Shown here piece by piece: positions 10,726 through 21,663 of a stretch of DNA of 64,000 nucleotides. A program made the position numbers and the translations under genes. Numbering within the stretch: the first letter of the stretch is position 1; the number at the start of each line of letters is the position of its first letter. Origin of the DNA: Rhodeus uyekii (taxonomy: Eukaryota > Chordata > Actinopteri > Cypriniformes > Acheilognathidae); assembly GCA_037043235.1 (NCBI GenBank), contig JAWRVZ010000027.1, positions 5,023,501 to 5,087,500 on the forward strand, in the 5' to 3' direction. The notes beneath the pieces were generated by a model that saw only the letters and a program-made list of their open reading frames with translations, did no database searches and was not told the DNA's origin.

Positions 10726-13700
10726 TACCTAGACTTGCGTGGCTGACTTTTATTAATATGCAATGTAGATTCGATTTCCGCGCATAAATAGCGAAACGTT
10801 TTATTTAGACAATATTTTTTTTAACAGGAGCTGGAGAGACTTTGGTGATGTAGTCAGATGTAGCTATAGGCCCAAAAGTAAAATTGCGTTTTCAGTGCAT
10901 TTTAAAACACACCAGTGCTGTCGAAAGGCTTTGCAGCATTTTCTTATTACAGGATATGAATTATCCATTTTGTCTCTAATATCTACAACGCTAGATGAGG
11001 GTTGTGTAAAGGGGTTAGCATGGGTTCTGCATGGTACATATCACTTTCTCACCCATTCAATTCGGGCCTTTTCAGAAGGGACTTTATGCTCCTCATTCCT
11101 GGAGACTCACTGTTTTCAACATGGCTGAAAATGTCTCTGAAAATCAATTCAAGTATTCAACAACAACAAAAAATCACTGCACTGCTTCTTTCTTTCCAAT
11201 AATAATTTCAAGCGTTTCAAGCTGACGAACAAATTAATCCAGTTCATTTTATTTTATAGATCGAATAAACAGGACAAACTGGATAACATTCAGAACGTGA
11301 AAATTGGTGGAACATTGTATGCTCTCTCTCTCTCTCTATATATATATATATTTTTTTTTTTATATTAAATGGAATTTGCCATTCGTTCTTATTTAAAATG
11401 AATGCTAATTCATCTTGATATATTTAGGTGCAATAGAGAATGAAACGGATCATATTTACTGCTAAACACGTTGCAAAATATAGGCTACGTGTTATGGAAT
11501 AAATATGTAAAAACAAAAGCAAGCCAATGCAACGAGGCAAAGACTATGAAAGCAGTCATTTTTTTTGTAAATACGCAATTTGCATATGCTGAAATATAAC
11601 CCCGTTTTTGAAAGTTCCGATTCAAGCCACTCCTCTTTGCTTGCCATATTGTTATTTTTAAAAAGTGGCGCTAGATCCTGTTTGAAGCAACGTCATCCTC
11701 AAAGCAGAAACTTGGAGCAATAGACTCACAGCACCAAAACCTGCAGGCTGTGCTTCTGCAAGATACAATGCGGCACAGACCGTTCCCACATGCAACTCTA
11801 TTGGGTTTTTGTATTCTTGTTTTTAATGCACAAGAATATATTACATTTTAAACATAAATAGACTTAGTGTTTCTATTGAAATAAATTCTCCACAAAAAAT
11901 ACACGTAGAAAAAATAAGGAATGTGTTTGATTAATTGAAAATCGGCATGACTTGAATGAAGATTACACAACGGCTTGCTAAGTGGGGGGCTGAGGAGCAC
12001 AAAGGACTGAGTCGTTTTAGACCATCAATCAAGTCCGGCAGCAATAGACAATTGTACTTCTAATGTATTAAATTGTACAGGCGCTAAATAGTGCACAAAA
12101 GCGTCACTGCGAAATATGTTTCAGCGGATAGTTTGTCCAAACCGAAATGAGAAGAAAGGTCTGGGCCATCGTCTCAGCCTGGCCGTGACTTTGGAAGTCA
12201 CTTGAAAAGAGAAGGTGCATTCAGAGAGCATTATGTGAGAGGAATGAATGTGCACGCCTAAATCGTAGCCTCTTTCGAGATGCTGTCGCCTCCATGTCGC
12301 GAAGCTGAAAAGGTACTTTATTGAAGTTTTGGCAACTAAGAAAAGTCGAGTTCAATTTGGGGACACATTTTCTGTCCCATTAGTTTCATTTCAGCCGGGT
12401 CGACCGACCTTTCCCACCCCTTGACCCCACTGGCTCTCTCAACGTGTACCTTCTGCGTGCACCCTCACAGGCTTCCCGGGGCTCCACCGGTGCTCTTGCT
12501 TTCATTCTGGGGTTTTGGTGTCATATTGATGTGGTGATAGAAGAAGGACATCTGAATGTGTTTCTCCTTTGTTGCTTTGCACGGTGTGAGCCACGAGATC
12601 GGTGAACTCTGGGACGAGTCTCTTCTTGTTGACCATGTAACTTTTTCTGGTCAGGCTGTGAGTCATGTTTCAACCGTTTACCTATGAAAAACAATACCAA
12701 AAACAAACAAACAATTAAGACAATATTTTAATCAATATCTAAGAAAAGTACTTGAAATAGCTTTTTATTGACCTTTAACTTAGGTTGCAGGTGTTGTAAC
12801 ATCCAAATAGGAATAAGAGCTTTAAAAACACAAAACAACCTGTTTTATGAGACAAACAGGAGTGAGAGGATGAGGATCCTTCTCTCTGAGAGGAGAGGTG
12901 CTGCTGCTCCTGACTTTGCTGCTTGGATTTCTGGCATTAAACTGCAGATGTAATGCAGATTTTCTGTTACTAAAATGCAGGCTAAAAGAAAAAGGAGAAC
13001 AAATGTCACGTTTGACTTATATTGTAAACTATAAACCAAAACAAACTGTATTGTTCAGGGGACAGGAGACACGTAGGCATATTGCCAGCTAATAAACTTT
13101 CACACGTTTCAGTTTTGCATGTGTAAATATTTATTAGCTATACTTGCAGCACTGTAGGAATGCAAAACACAGTTGCACCTCTTTCTAACACTATTATTGG
13201 TGCTGGTATTGATTCTGTCGTATTTTCTTCTTCTTTGATAAAACCAGTTGATTTAGATTAACTGATTAAGCGAAACAAAGTCCATCCGCCCTCTTTCTCT
13301 CTGTTCTCACACCGAGCATTGGCTGTTCGCTTGCAGAAGACGAGTTATACGTTGAAACATTTTTTATGTTAACTTTTAGGTTACTTTTAGGTCGTCTTTA
13401 ATATCCAAATTTGATGAAAGCGTATTTTCATATAAACTACTCAACTATATTTTAGTTGTTGATAAATTAAAACAATTCTAAATATTTAGAAAAGTCGTTA
13501 TATTAGACCTATTTCCCACAATATTATTAATTTAAGAGATGCATCGATGGTTGCAACAGCAGTGGGCTTTGTGCAATAGCTCATAATTAATCCCAATAAT
13601 GTAATATATGCAGAATGAAGAACATGGCGCCAGCATTTGTATTAAGCCCTGTTTTCCACTAGTTACAAATCACTCTCTAAAGATCGTCTTAGTTTATGTC

Positions 13701-15844
13701 GTACATTATTTAATGATGGTAGTGTACCGTTTCCATATCCAGCACAGATGTCTTTTGTTAAAAAAATATATTGAAATGCAACGTTAAATTACAAATTTAC
13801 AATGTAACAAAACATTGTCCTATTAAGCTGCTGTAAGGTATTAAAAAATAATGAATTTATTATTGAAACATGCCTATAAATAGCCTACAATCATTTAATA
13901 TTTATAAGGATATTATTTAATATTATCTTTATTGTGTTGTGTAAATAGATAGCTATATAATAATTCAATAATTTAAAATGTAGGCTTGGCTATAAATAAT
14001 AAATCAGTAAATATAGCCTAATTAAAATATTATTATTATCGAACTAATCTGAGAATTATACCAGATGCCACCTGGCAGTATCTATATTTTTTAACCATAA
14101 AAATCATAGAAGGAGACAGTGCACTATTAGTGAACTGTACCGTATAGGGAGGCGGGCATTTCTTTATATGCTCCATAAATCAAAAAGATGATTGAGGGTT
14201 TGCCTTGCGATACAAGTAGCAAGTGCCACACTGCACAAAAACTGTTGTGTTTAGGCTTTTGAACCTGCACTTGTAGGAAGAAGAGGAGGAAGAGACAAGC
14301 ATGAAGAGCACGAAGATCATCACCTGTCTGCCATGTGCATTTACCATGCGCGTTCACAGAAATAGCTTCATCAGCTTAGCATTGTCATTTGACATATTGT
14401 TGGGTATTGTACAACGTTTTTTCTTCTTTTTGAATACTGCCGTTTCAATTGTTTATGGCTTTCTTATTGGTTCATAATGATTGAAGTGTTTGCAGCTGCA
14501 CAATAACGCACATTACTTTACTGTGTCAGTGGTTTCTCCTGTATACTAGGGCGGACTGGATATTTATTATTGATCATAGATATTTATTAATGGATGTTTA
14601 TATGGAGTTCTATTCATTACCTTGCGTGTAATTAACGAGTGGTTTTAAGTTCAACGTAACGAAGCTTACAGGAAACATACATTAACTTTAAAGTAAGCCT
14701 ATAATACTTACATAAGATCTGCTTCGTGCAACCTGCCCAGAAACTGCTCCTCATTTCCACGGGAAGTGAAGAATAACACTGCGCGTGTTTATACTGATCC
14801 TGACACTGACCCGCTGTAAAGCACACAGGTTCCAGCATGTTAATTACTCCACGAGACATAAACTTGTTATGAGAACAGATGATTGTTTCTGTCATAAAGA
14901 TGTTAGAGGTAATTGCGCAATGGCAGGTCATCTGTTGGCCCTGTCCTTGAAATGCATACCATCAAAATGATGAAGTTTTACAACGCACTACTTTTTAGCA
15001 TTATTGAGCCAGTTTTGACTTGCTTATTCGTTTACCTATATTCTACTTTTCATAATCATGGTATACAGCATTTCTTATTATATCTCAGGGAAGTATGATC
15101 AGCTACTTTAGCTTTAAAAAATGAACAATAGGGACCTTCATTCAATAAATTATCAATAAGCTCTACACACACTGTTCACAAAGTCATTTTGCCTTTCTAA
15201 AATGCATTTTTGTCAACTCTTTTTGTAAGATGAGTGTCTTCTCAAGTCAATGGAAGTTCTTAATAGGTTCTTTGCATTGTTACTAGATCCTCTGTATAAA
15301 CTGAGCTGTGGGGAACGTCGTAAAAAGTCTCAGAGTTGAATCGGGGGTCACCATGATTTTCCAGAAATGTGGCAGTTTTACTGAATATCCGTTCCACACG
15401 TAAAATACATAATGCATTTATTTTTCCATGAGATAAACGTCCTATGTGAGAGTCTAACCATGCCTTTGACTTTTGCACTTTCATGTATATATATAAAATT
15501 TATTCTCCTGCATTTTATACAAAACCAAGAGCGTGAACGAAGAAGAGTGTCTGCATTGCGCTCACCATATCTCCATAATCTTTGTTCTGGCTTCTTGGCC
15601 CTTAACCTTTACACTGAATATGACCCCACATGCCATGCCTAATGGCCACCCAAACTAAAGCAGACTGCGAACTGAGAGAGGGGACACACGACAAAAACTA
15701 ACACAAATGTTTTAAGAACAGATACTTGCCACAAACCAATATATATATATATCAGATAGACTAATCAAATAATAAGTCTGCTTCATGCCGAGCAAAAATC
15801 TAAAAATTCTAGTCAAAAATATTTAATACGTCTGAATGAACCTA

Positions 15845-15845
<1 letters not shown>
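10726..15845. other. hoxc4a-hoxc3a intergenic, part 1
   Basis: No gene is supported. Non-repetitive stretches at about 11630-11790 (GTGGCGCTAGATCCTG, a cluster of CAAAGCAG and CAATAGAC) and 11985-12500 (CpG-bearing, with TTTCCCACCCCTTGACCCC) look more complex than the AT-rich flanks and are candidate enhancers. A CT/TA tract lies at 11324-11351. The remaining short open frames show no domains. Confidence 0.5.
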
Positions 15846-15881
<36 letters not shown>

Positions 15882-15886
15882 GCACA
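15846..15886. repeat. (CA)n microsatellite
   Basis: About 35 bp of ACAC repeat, ending in ACGCACGCAC. Confidence 0.9.
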
Positions 15887-16054
15887 TTTACTCTTATGAG
15901 CAGGAAATTGCACGAGCATTGCCGGTGTTCACTTATTAACGTTATGATTAATATTATTAGTTAGAAAGATAAGTTTGTCAGGGCGGCCATTTCATCATAT
16001 AATATCAGGATATGTGCTCTCAAAACAAAAATTAATTTCAGGATTTACTCTCTT

Positions 16055-16385
16055 AATGCAGTCACGCGCAAAGCATGCTGGGAACTAGATATCCACGGCA
16101 AAGCCCATGAGATCTGAGTGACCATGTGCTAAATGAGAACACGCCTTAACTCCAGATTAAGTGTCAAACAAACAATCATAAGTGGTAAATGAAGAAACCC
16201 CTCTAATGATAAACGTCTTCGAGGCGTTTTGGGATTTCCTAAAAGCAACGAGCTCCTGCAGTAGATCTTACGAATCATTTTAGAATTACGGGCTGTTTCC
16301 CCAAAGCATTATAAATAGTGGCCTGGAAGCCGTCGTGAGAATCGGACCTGCAGGACAACCGCAAAATCACAGCTGATAAAGTTAA
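16055..16385. promoter_or_regulatory. Candidate regulatory block downstream of hoxc4a
   Basis: About 330 bp of unique sequence between low-complexity tracts, with CAATCATAAGTGG, TCTAATGATAAACG and CAAAGCATTATAAATAGTGG motifs and several CpGs. TATAAATAG could be a TATA box for an upstream hoxc3a exon or a Cdx/Hox site. Inference from composition only. Confidence 0.25.
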
Positions 16386-16692
16386 TATGCTTCAGAAACA
16401 GATATGATGTGACTTCCATATCAGGGCTCATTTATTTACATCTCTTTAATAATAATAATAATAATAATCTCAAATAGGCCTACACAGAATAGTTAGAAAT
16501 TGACTATATTTTTCCGCACAGTGTTTTTCACATGGAAACAAATGTAACACGCAAAAAAAAAAACAAAAAAAAAAACACTCAGATAATAAATACACTTAAA
16601 AGACGTTGTAGACCAAAACAGATCTTTCTATTACGTTTAATTTCTATGGATCTGCTGTTTGAAAAGAGGTGTTGCTTGACGGTATAAAACAC

Positions 16693-16789
16693 CCGCACAC
16701 GCACAAACACACACACACACATACTCTCTCTCTCTCTCATTCTCCCCCCCCTCCTCCTCTCTCCCTCTCTCTTCCTCTCTCTCTCACAC

Positions 16790-16832
<43 letters not shown>
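16693..16832. repeat. Compound (CA)n(CT)n(CA)n microsatellite
   Basis: Three successive dinucleotide tracts with a polypyrimidine CCCCCCCTCC interruption. Open frames on either strand here are artefacts. Confidence 0.95.
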
Positions 16833-16834
<2 letters not shown>

Positions 16835-16964
16835 ATGATTTTTTTAACAACGTGGGAACCTCAACAATATATTTGATTATTCCTAAAAAAAAAACTAAAA
16901 TAACAAATAATAATGATTATTTGATTGTATGATTATATATAATATAATATAATTCATAATAATA

Positions 16965-17242
<278 letters not shown>

Positions 17243-17948
17243 AGATTGGGATGAAAGAGATGAGTGATCTTGGTTCAAGTTGCCAGGCAACAAGCTATAC
17301 TAGAGTCGCTCACAGAACAGAAGAACATCCATTATCACTAAAAGTTCCTTATTTTACCGAGTTACCGATAGAAGCCACAATGCGTATCCTGTTTTATCGA
17401 ATTAACCTGTAGTCTTTTACCCAGTCTCTGTCTATAAAGTTTCGTTGCATTGAAGCATTCAGCGGATAATGACAGAGCGGGCAGTTTCTGAAGAACGGTC
17501 GTCATATGAATGAAGGGCCACCTGTGAACATCTCCGTTTCTCTCTCTCTGTCTGCAGGCCTCCACGCGCATATTTCACGTACAGGTTAATAAAGAGATGG
17601 TGTAGTTAATGTAGGCTAAATGCTCGTCTAGAGAACACACTGCACGTCTGCATCAAGATAGAAGAGTCTTCTGAAAAATAAATATTAATCAATCTTACAC
17701 TGAAAGCTGTACGTTTAAAGCTCACCCAGTTTGTGCATATATTAACAAACAATAAATTGTTGAAAAGTTATAAATTCAGTGCGTTATATTCACTGTCATT
17801 CCACATTGGTTGACACATCCTTATAGGATAAAATAAAGATTCCCTTTGCTCAGCTGAGAAGTTCCCAGTGTCACGGTATAGATGCAGAATTGTGCATTGA
17901 GGCTTTTGTCCAGTCCTCCGGGGTGTCTGCAGTGTGTCTAAACATATG

Positions 17949-17965
17949 CGGTCATGAGGAGGTCA
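17949..17965 (+). promoter_or_regulatory. DR5-like retinoid half-site pair
   Basis: CGGTCA-TGAGG-AGGTCA: two direct half-sites spaced by 5 bp, the second a consensus and the first with C in place of A/G. AATGATTAATGCC, a homeodomain-type motif, follows within 40 bp. Hoxb4 and Hoxd4 have DR5 RAREs in 3' neural enhancers, so a related element 3' of hoxc4a is plausible. One mismatch keeps confidence low. Confidence 0.3.
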
Positions 17966-18861
17966 CGAGACGTGCTGCTGCGTCGCAATGATTAATGCCA
18001 TCTTTTCTATAGAGAAATGCCATTCGTAGATTAACGTTTTCTGTACACGGTGAGTGGTTGAAACATGCATTTACTGGCATAGAATATCAATTCTATAGTA
18101 TTCGAAATACTATATTAAAATTTTAACGTAAACGCGCTGGTTAGTAAATCCTTGCGAAAGCAACAGGACAACTTTATCAGATTAAAGTCCAATGAGCTTT
18201 TAGACAAATCTTCATAAGGTGTTTGGATAAAACCTTAGAAATAAAGCACGAAACTACGGATTTCAACATGAATGCAAATACGTTTTTGCCATTTATGCTA
18301 TATATAATAATTATATTTATGATGTTTTTATCTTTAATGAGAATTGTGGCACAGGTGCGAGGGAAGTTATGCTACCCCCAAAAAATCACTATTGTCAACA
18401 AGTCAGCTTTAGAGAAATTGTACCTCATTTTTTTATTGATCTTTCAGGTTTCCCATTCATAGTCTGAATTCACCTGCTATGATACATGCACCTTATAGAA
18501 CAATGGAAACAATTATGAATAATAGAAATAAAAGAGCACTCGACTCTATCACATCGAGCCCATTTCTAAATTTAAGGAATACCAAAGAGATCTTTCTAAG
18601 TTTCACTCTCTTTTTTCAAGTTCAGTACACCAAAGATTTAGTCTTTGCTTTTCAGAGAAATCAGAAATTTGTATGCATCGTATTAACCGACAACATTCTC
18701 ATTAAATCCCTTTCATGGATTTACTCACTTATTTGTCCTACGCCTAAAATGCCCAGGATATTACGTTTATTGAATAAATTAATCTGAATCAATGAATAGA
18801 TTGTGATGATTTTATGAAATCCAAAAAGTCATACAAAAACATACACATATAGCTTACATAT

Positions 18862-18882
18862 GGGGGGGGGGGGGGGGGGGGG
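18862..18882. repeat. Poly-G run (G21)
   Basis: Twenty-one consecutive G residues in AT-rich surroundings. It may be a sequencing or assembly weak point; the true length is uncertain. Confidence 0.9.
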
Positions 18883-19494
18883 AATTAATAAAAAATTAAT
18901 AAAAAATCATCAATTGGAGTTATGGTGGAAAAAGACAGCTCGCTCATTGCCACATGGCCGTTTTTATTCTCTTTAGAGCTCCTATCTTTGCATGAAATGG
19001 TTAAAGCGATGTTATTATCGATGTTTTATGCATCTGTTTGTGTCAGCAACCACAAGAGCGCAGAAGGTAGGGAGGAATTATAAAAGGGTTGACACCCAGA
19101 GCGACCGGCGCGCTTTTGTGAGAGAAAGAAAAATGATTTATTGCCAGCAACGTGGTTCAAACAGAGTTCAGTGAGAATTGTAGTGTACCGGCGGAGGCGC
19201 TGAGTTATGGTCTTGCTGAGCCACTACATCAAAGATTCCTTTTCAGATTTACTGAATGGACCCAGCGGCATGAGACAAGGGGACAAACTTACTTTAATTA
19301 GAAAATTCCCAAGATCACAAGCGACTTTCAAACAATAAGGGAAGAGTTTGAAATATATGAAGGGGAACCATTAAAAAAAACCCTGCAGAATAATAATAAA
19401 AACCTCCCGTATAACCGCCTACACCAAAAATATATGGAAAATAGTTTAAATAGCATTTACTGAATATCTAATTCATATGTGGTTATGGAATGAG

Positions 19495-19620
19495 TGTGCA
19501 TCCCCTGCGCACTCGCGAGCAGTAATATTTCATGCTAATAGCGCTGCAGCTCGGCAGAAGCCGGACTTGTAATATGCATAGCGAATGCTTCTATTTGACA
19601 AGCCTTGTGACAGCAATTCA
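19495..19620. promoter_or_regulatory. Candidate regulatory block upstream of hoxc3a
   Basis: Non-repetitive, with CpGs and octamer/homeodomain-like motifs: CATGCTAATAGCG, GTAATATGCATAGCG, and GACAAGCCTTGTGACAG ending in a MEIS-type TGACAG. Suggestive of an enhancer; no direct proof. Confidence 0.25.
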
Positions 19621-20089
19621 CTGAACTCAAAATAACAAATCGTTTAAAAAAAAAAAAAGGATTGATTTCAGCGTTACAACTGGAGAGGATAGCCTCATGC
19701 CTCTTTGATATTCTTCTTCACTAAACAGTATATGCTTATGATTTGACTAGTTAAACCATTCGAGATGAAAGACAAGGCTTCTTAATAATGGCTGTTATTA
19801 TGCTGCCAACTCGCACGTCATTGTTTTCACGCATAAGTAGTGCAATTGAGAGGACCGTTACCTGGTCGTGCATGGCAGGCCTTTCTCGGCCTTTACAACT
19901 GCATTATTGTAAACATTCCCTGAACCAAAAAAAAAGCAAAATAAATAAAAAAATCACTGCAGGGGAAAGAGAGTGAGACGTTGAGGCTATCAGTCTTTGT
20001 CTTGGAAAATACGCCAGACATGTTATTGACAGTACTGAGTGTCTGAGTAAATACTCAAACAAGACACTGTGGAGAGTAAATGAAAGGGA

Positions 20090-20460
20090 CTAGTCCTTGG
20101 GTTTCAGTCCTTGTGCACAATTAATCACTTGCGCGAGACAACCGCTGTCCACATGCAGCTGAAGTAAAGGAAGGGTGATGTCTTTTATGCGCATTTCAGA
20201 CTGAGTATGCTAATATGCTTCAATGCAACTTCTTTATGTATCCATAAAGCTATCGGCAAGCAGTTGTTTTAATTAACAATTGGCTAAACACGGATCCTTT
20301 CAGTCTGTCTTTCTCTCTCGCTCTCTCTCTCTCTGTGTGTGTACAGGTTGAGCGCTAATAGTCCTGATGGAACCCTCTTCCATCGGCTTTATGACGTCAG
20401 AGAGGACAAAGACTAATTCTGTTGCGAAAGGTTTTGTGATCAATTTGTAATGAATTAAAA
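20090..20460. promoter_or_regulatory. Candidate regulatory block with CRE
   Basis: Contains ACAATTAATCAC, CTAATATGCTTC, TTTAATTAACAATTGG, a CT/GT tract, and then a perfect CRE (TGACGTCA, 20392-20399) next to a GATGGAA...TTCCATC short inverted repeat. Lies 1.2-1.6 kb upstream of the hoxc3a start codon. Confidence 0.3.
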
Positions 20461-21539
20461 TGACTTTAGAAACTTGTTGGAGCCGGGTAACTTGTTGTTT
20501 ACAAAGCCTTTTTCATCGCCCTAAAATGTCGTCCTTCTACGCCAAATCTGGGCTGTTCCCGCTCTTTGTTCATCAGGACATTGTTTTAAATAATAGACAA
20601 TGCGATTGTTAGTACAGACGAACAACTTAAATATGTATTTGGTTACCAGAGACTAGTAAATAACCATCTTAGCGACTCTTTTCTTACACTTGCAGTGAAT
20701 CCAAACTCTGTTATTCCGCTAAGATGTTTTTTGACATGCAATGACAGTCAAAATCCCTTTGTTTGACCACACCCATTGATTCACTTCATGTCTTTTTCAG
20801 CAGGTAAAACGAGTAGCCTTGAAATCTCAAAACACGTCGGAAAAAAAATATATAGAAAACGATAATAGTATTCGATAGATCTATTTAACCTCTGTTGCAA
20901 TCTCACATTTCAGAAACGTTGTTTTATCCATTTTTTTGTTGTTGTACGAATCGTGCCGATGGAGAAAAACAAACTATGTAGATCACTACAATATTTTATT
21001 CACAAATAAACATTGCTAAAACATCTACATGTCTGTTTACGGCAGATTAAAATGGTTTAAAATATCTCTATATTCTTTTAAAAATCTTAAGACACGTGGA
21101 GCTGTTGTTTCAAATGCAAATGAATAGTTACTTAACCATAAGGTAAACAAGTCGATTATCTTTAAATACCTACCACAAGAGCACTGAAAAGTAAGTCAAG
21201 GTTTCAAACACTGTATAATAGAACATTATCACGAAAATAAAGTCTGTATTCTGCAATCCATTGTGGCAAAACTAAAGAGACGCGATTCCAGACATGCAAG
21301 TCTTTCTCTGTCCAAAACTGGTGTCCTCCTCCCTCCCACCTCTCAATCGCGCTCTTCTCTGGACTCCTGTCAACAGGGTCATGCGTGACCCCTGCTCGTG
21401 TCTTTTCGTCTGTCCACAGGATAATCGGTCGAAATTGCAAAAAGAGTTGAAGAATGCGGAGAAAAGCGGAATCGTCGTTTGGCTGCTTTCGAGCATTTTG
21501 AAACTCAAACAGCGAGCGCGCGAGGCTATTGGAGGAGGC

Positions 21540-21663
21540 CATCACGTGGCTTCATTGTTTACCCTTGTTGGCAAACAATTAAAGACGCGCGTGAGTGTAC
21601 TTTATATCTTTCCTACACCTTGTGTGATCGATTACTCAACCCGAGTGATCAGGACGGTTAGAG
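21540..21663 (+). promoter_or_regulatory. hoxc3a proximal 5' region
   Basis: A CACGTG E-box (21543-21548) lies 120 bp before the start codon, matching the E-box spacing seen at hoxc4a. A TTTATATC TATA-like sequence is near 21600. The region is otherwise unique and carries several CpGs just upstream (21510-21595). The transcription start cannot be fixed. Confidence 0.4.

Larger units (their letters stand above)
17243..21539. other. hoxc4a-hoxc3a intergenic, part 2
   Basis: No gene is supported. It holds the DR5-like pair at 17949, a G21 run at 18862-18882, a TATAAAAG box followed by CpG-rich sequence near 19078-19120, a CG-bearing block at 19495-19620 and a CRE (TGACGTCA) at 20392-20399. Upstream noncoding exons of hoxc3a, as other Hox3 genes have, may lie here, but none can be delimited. 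Confidence 0.5.
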
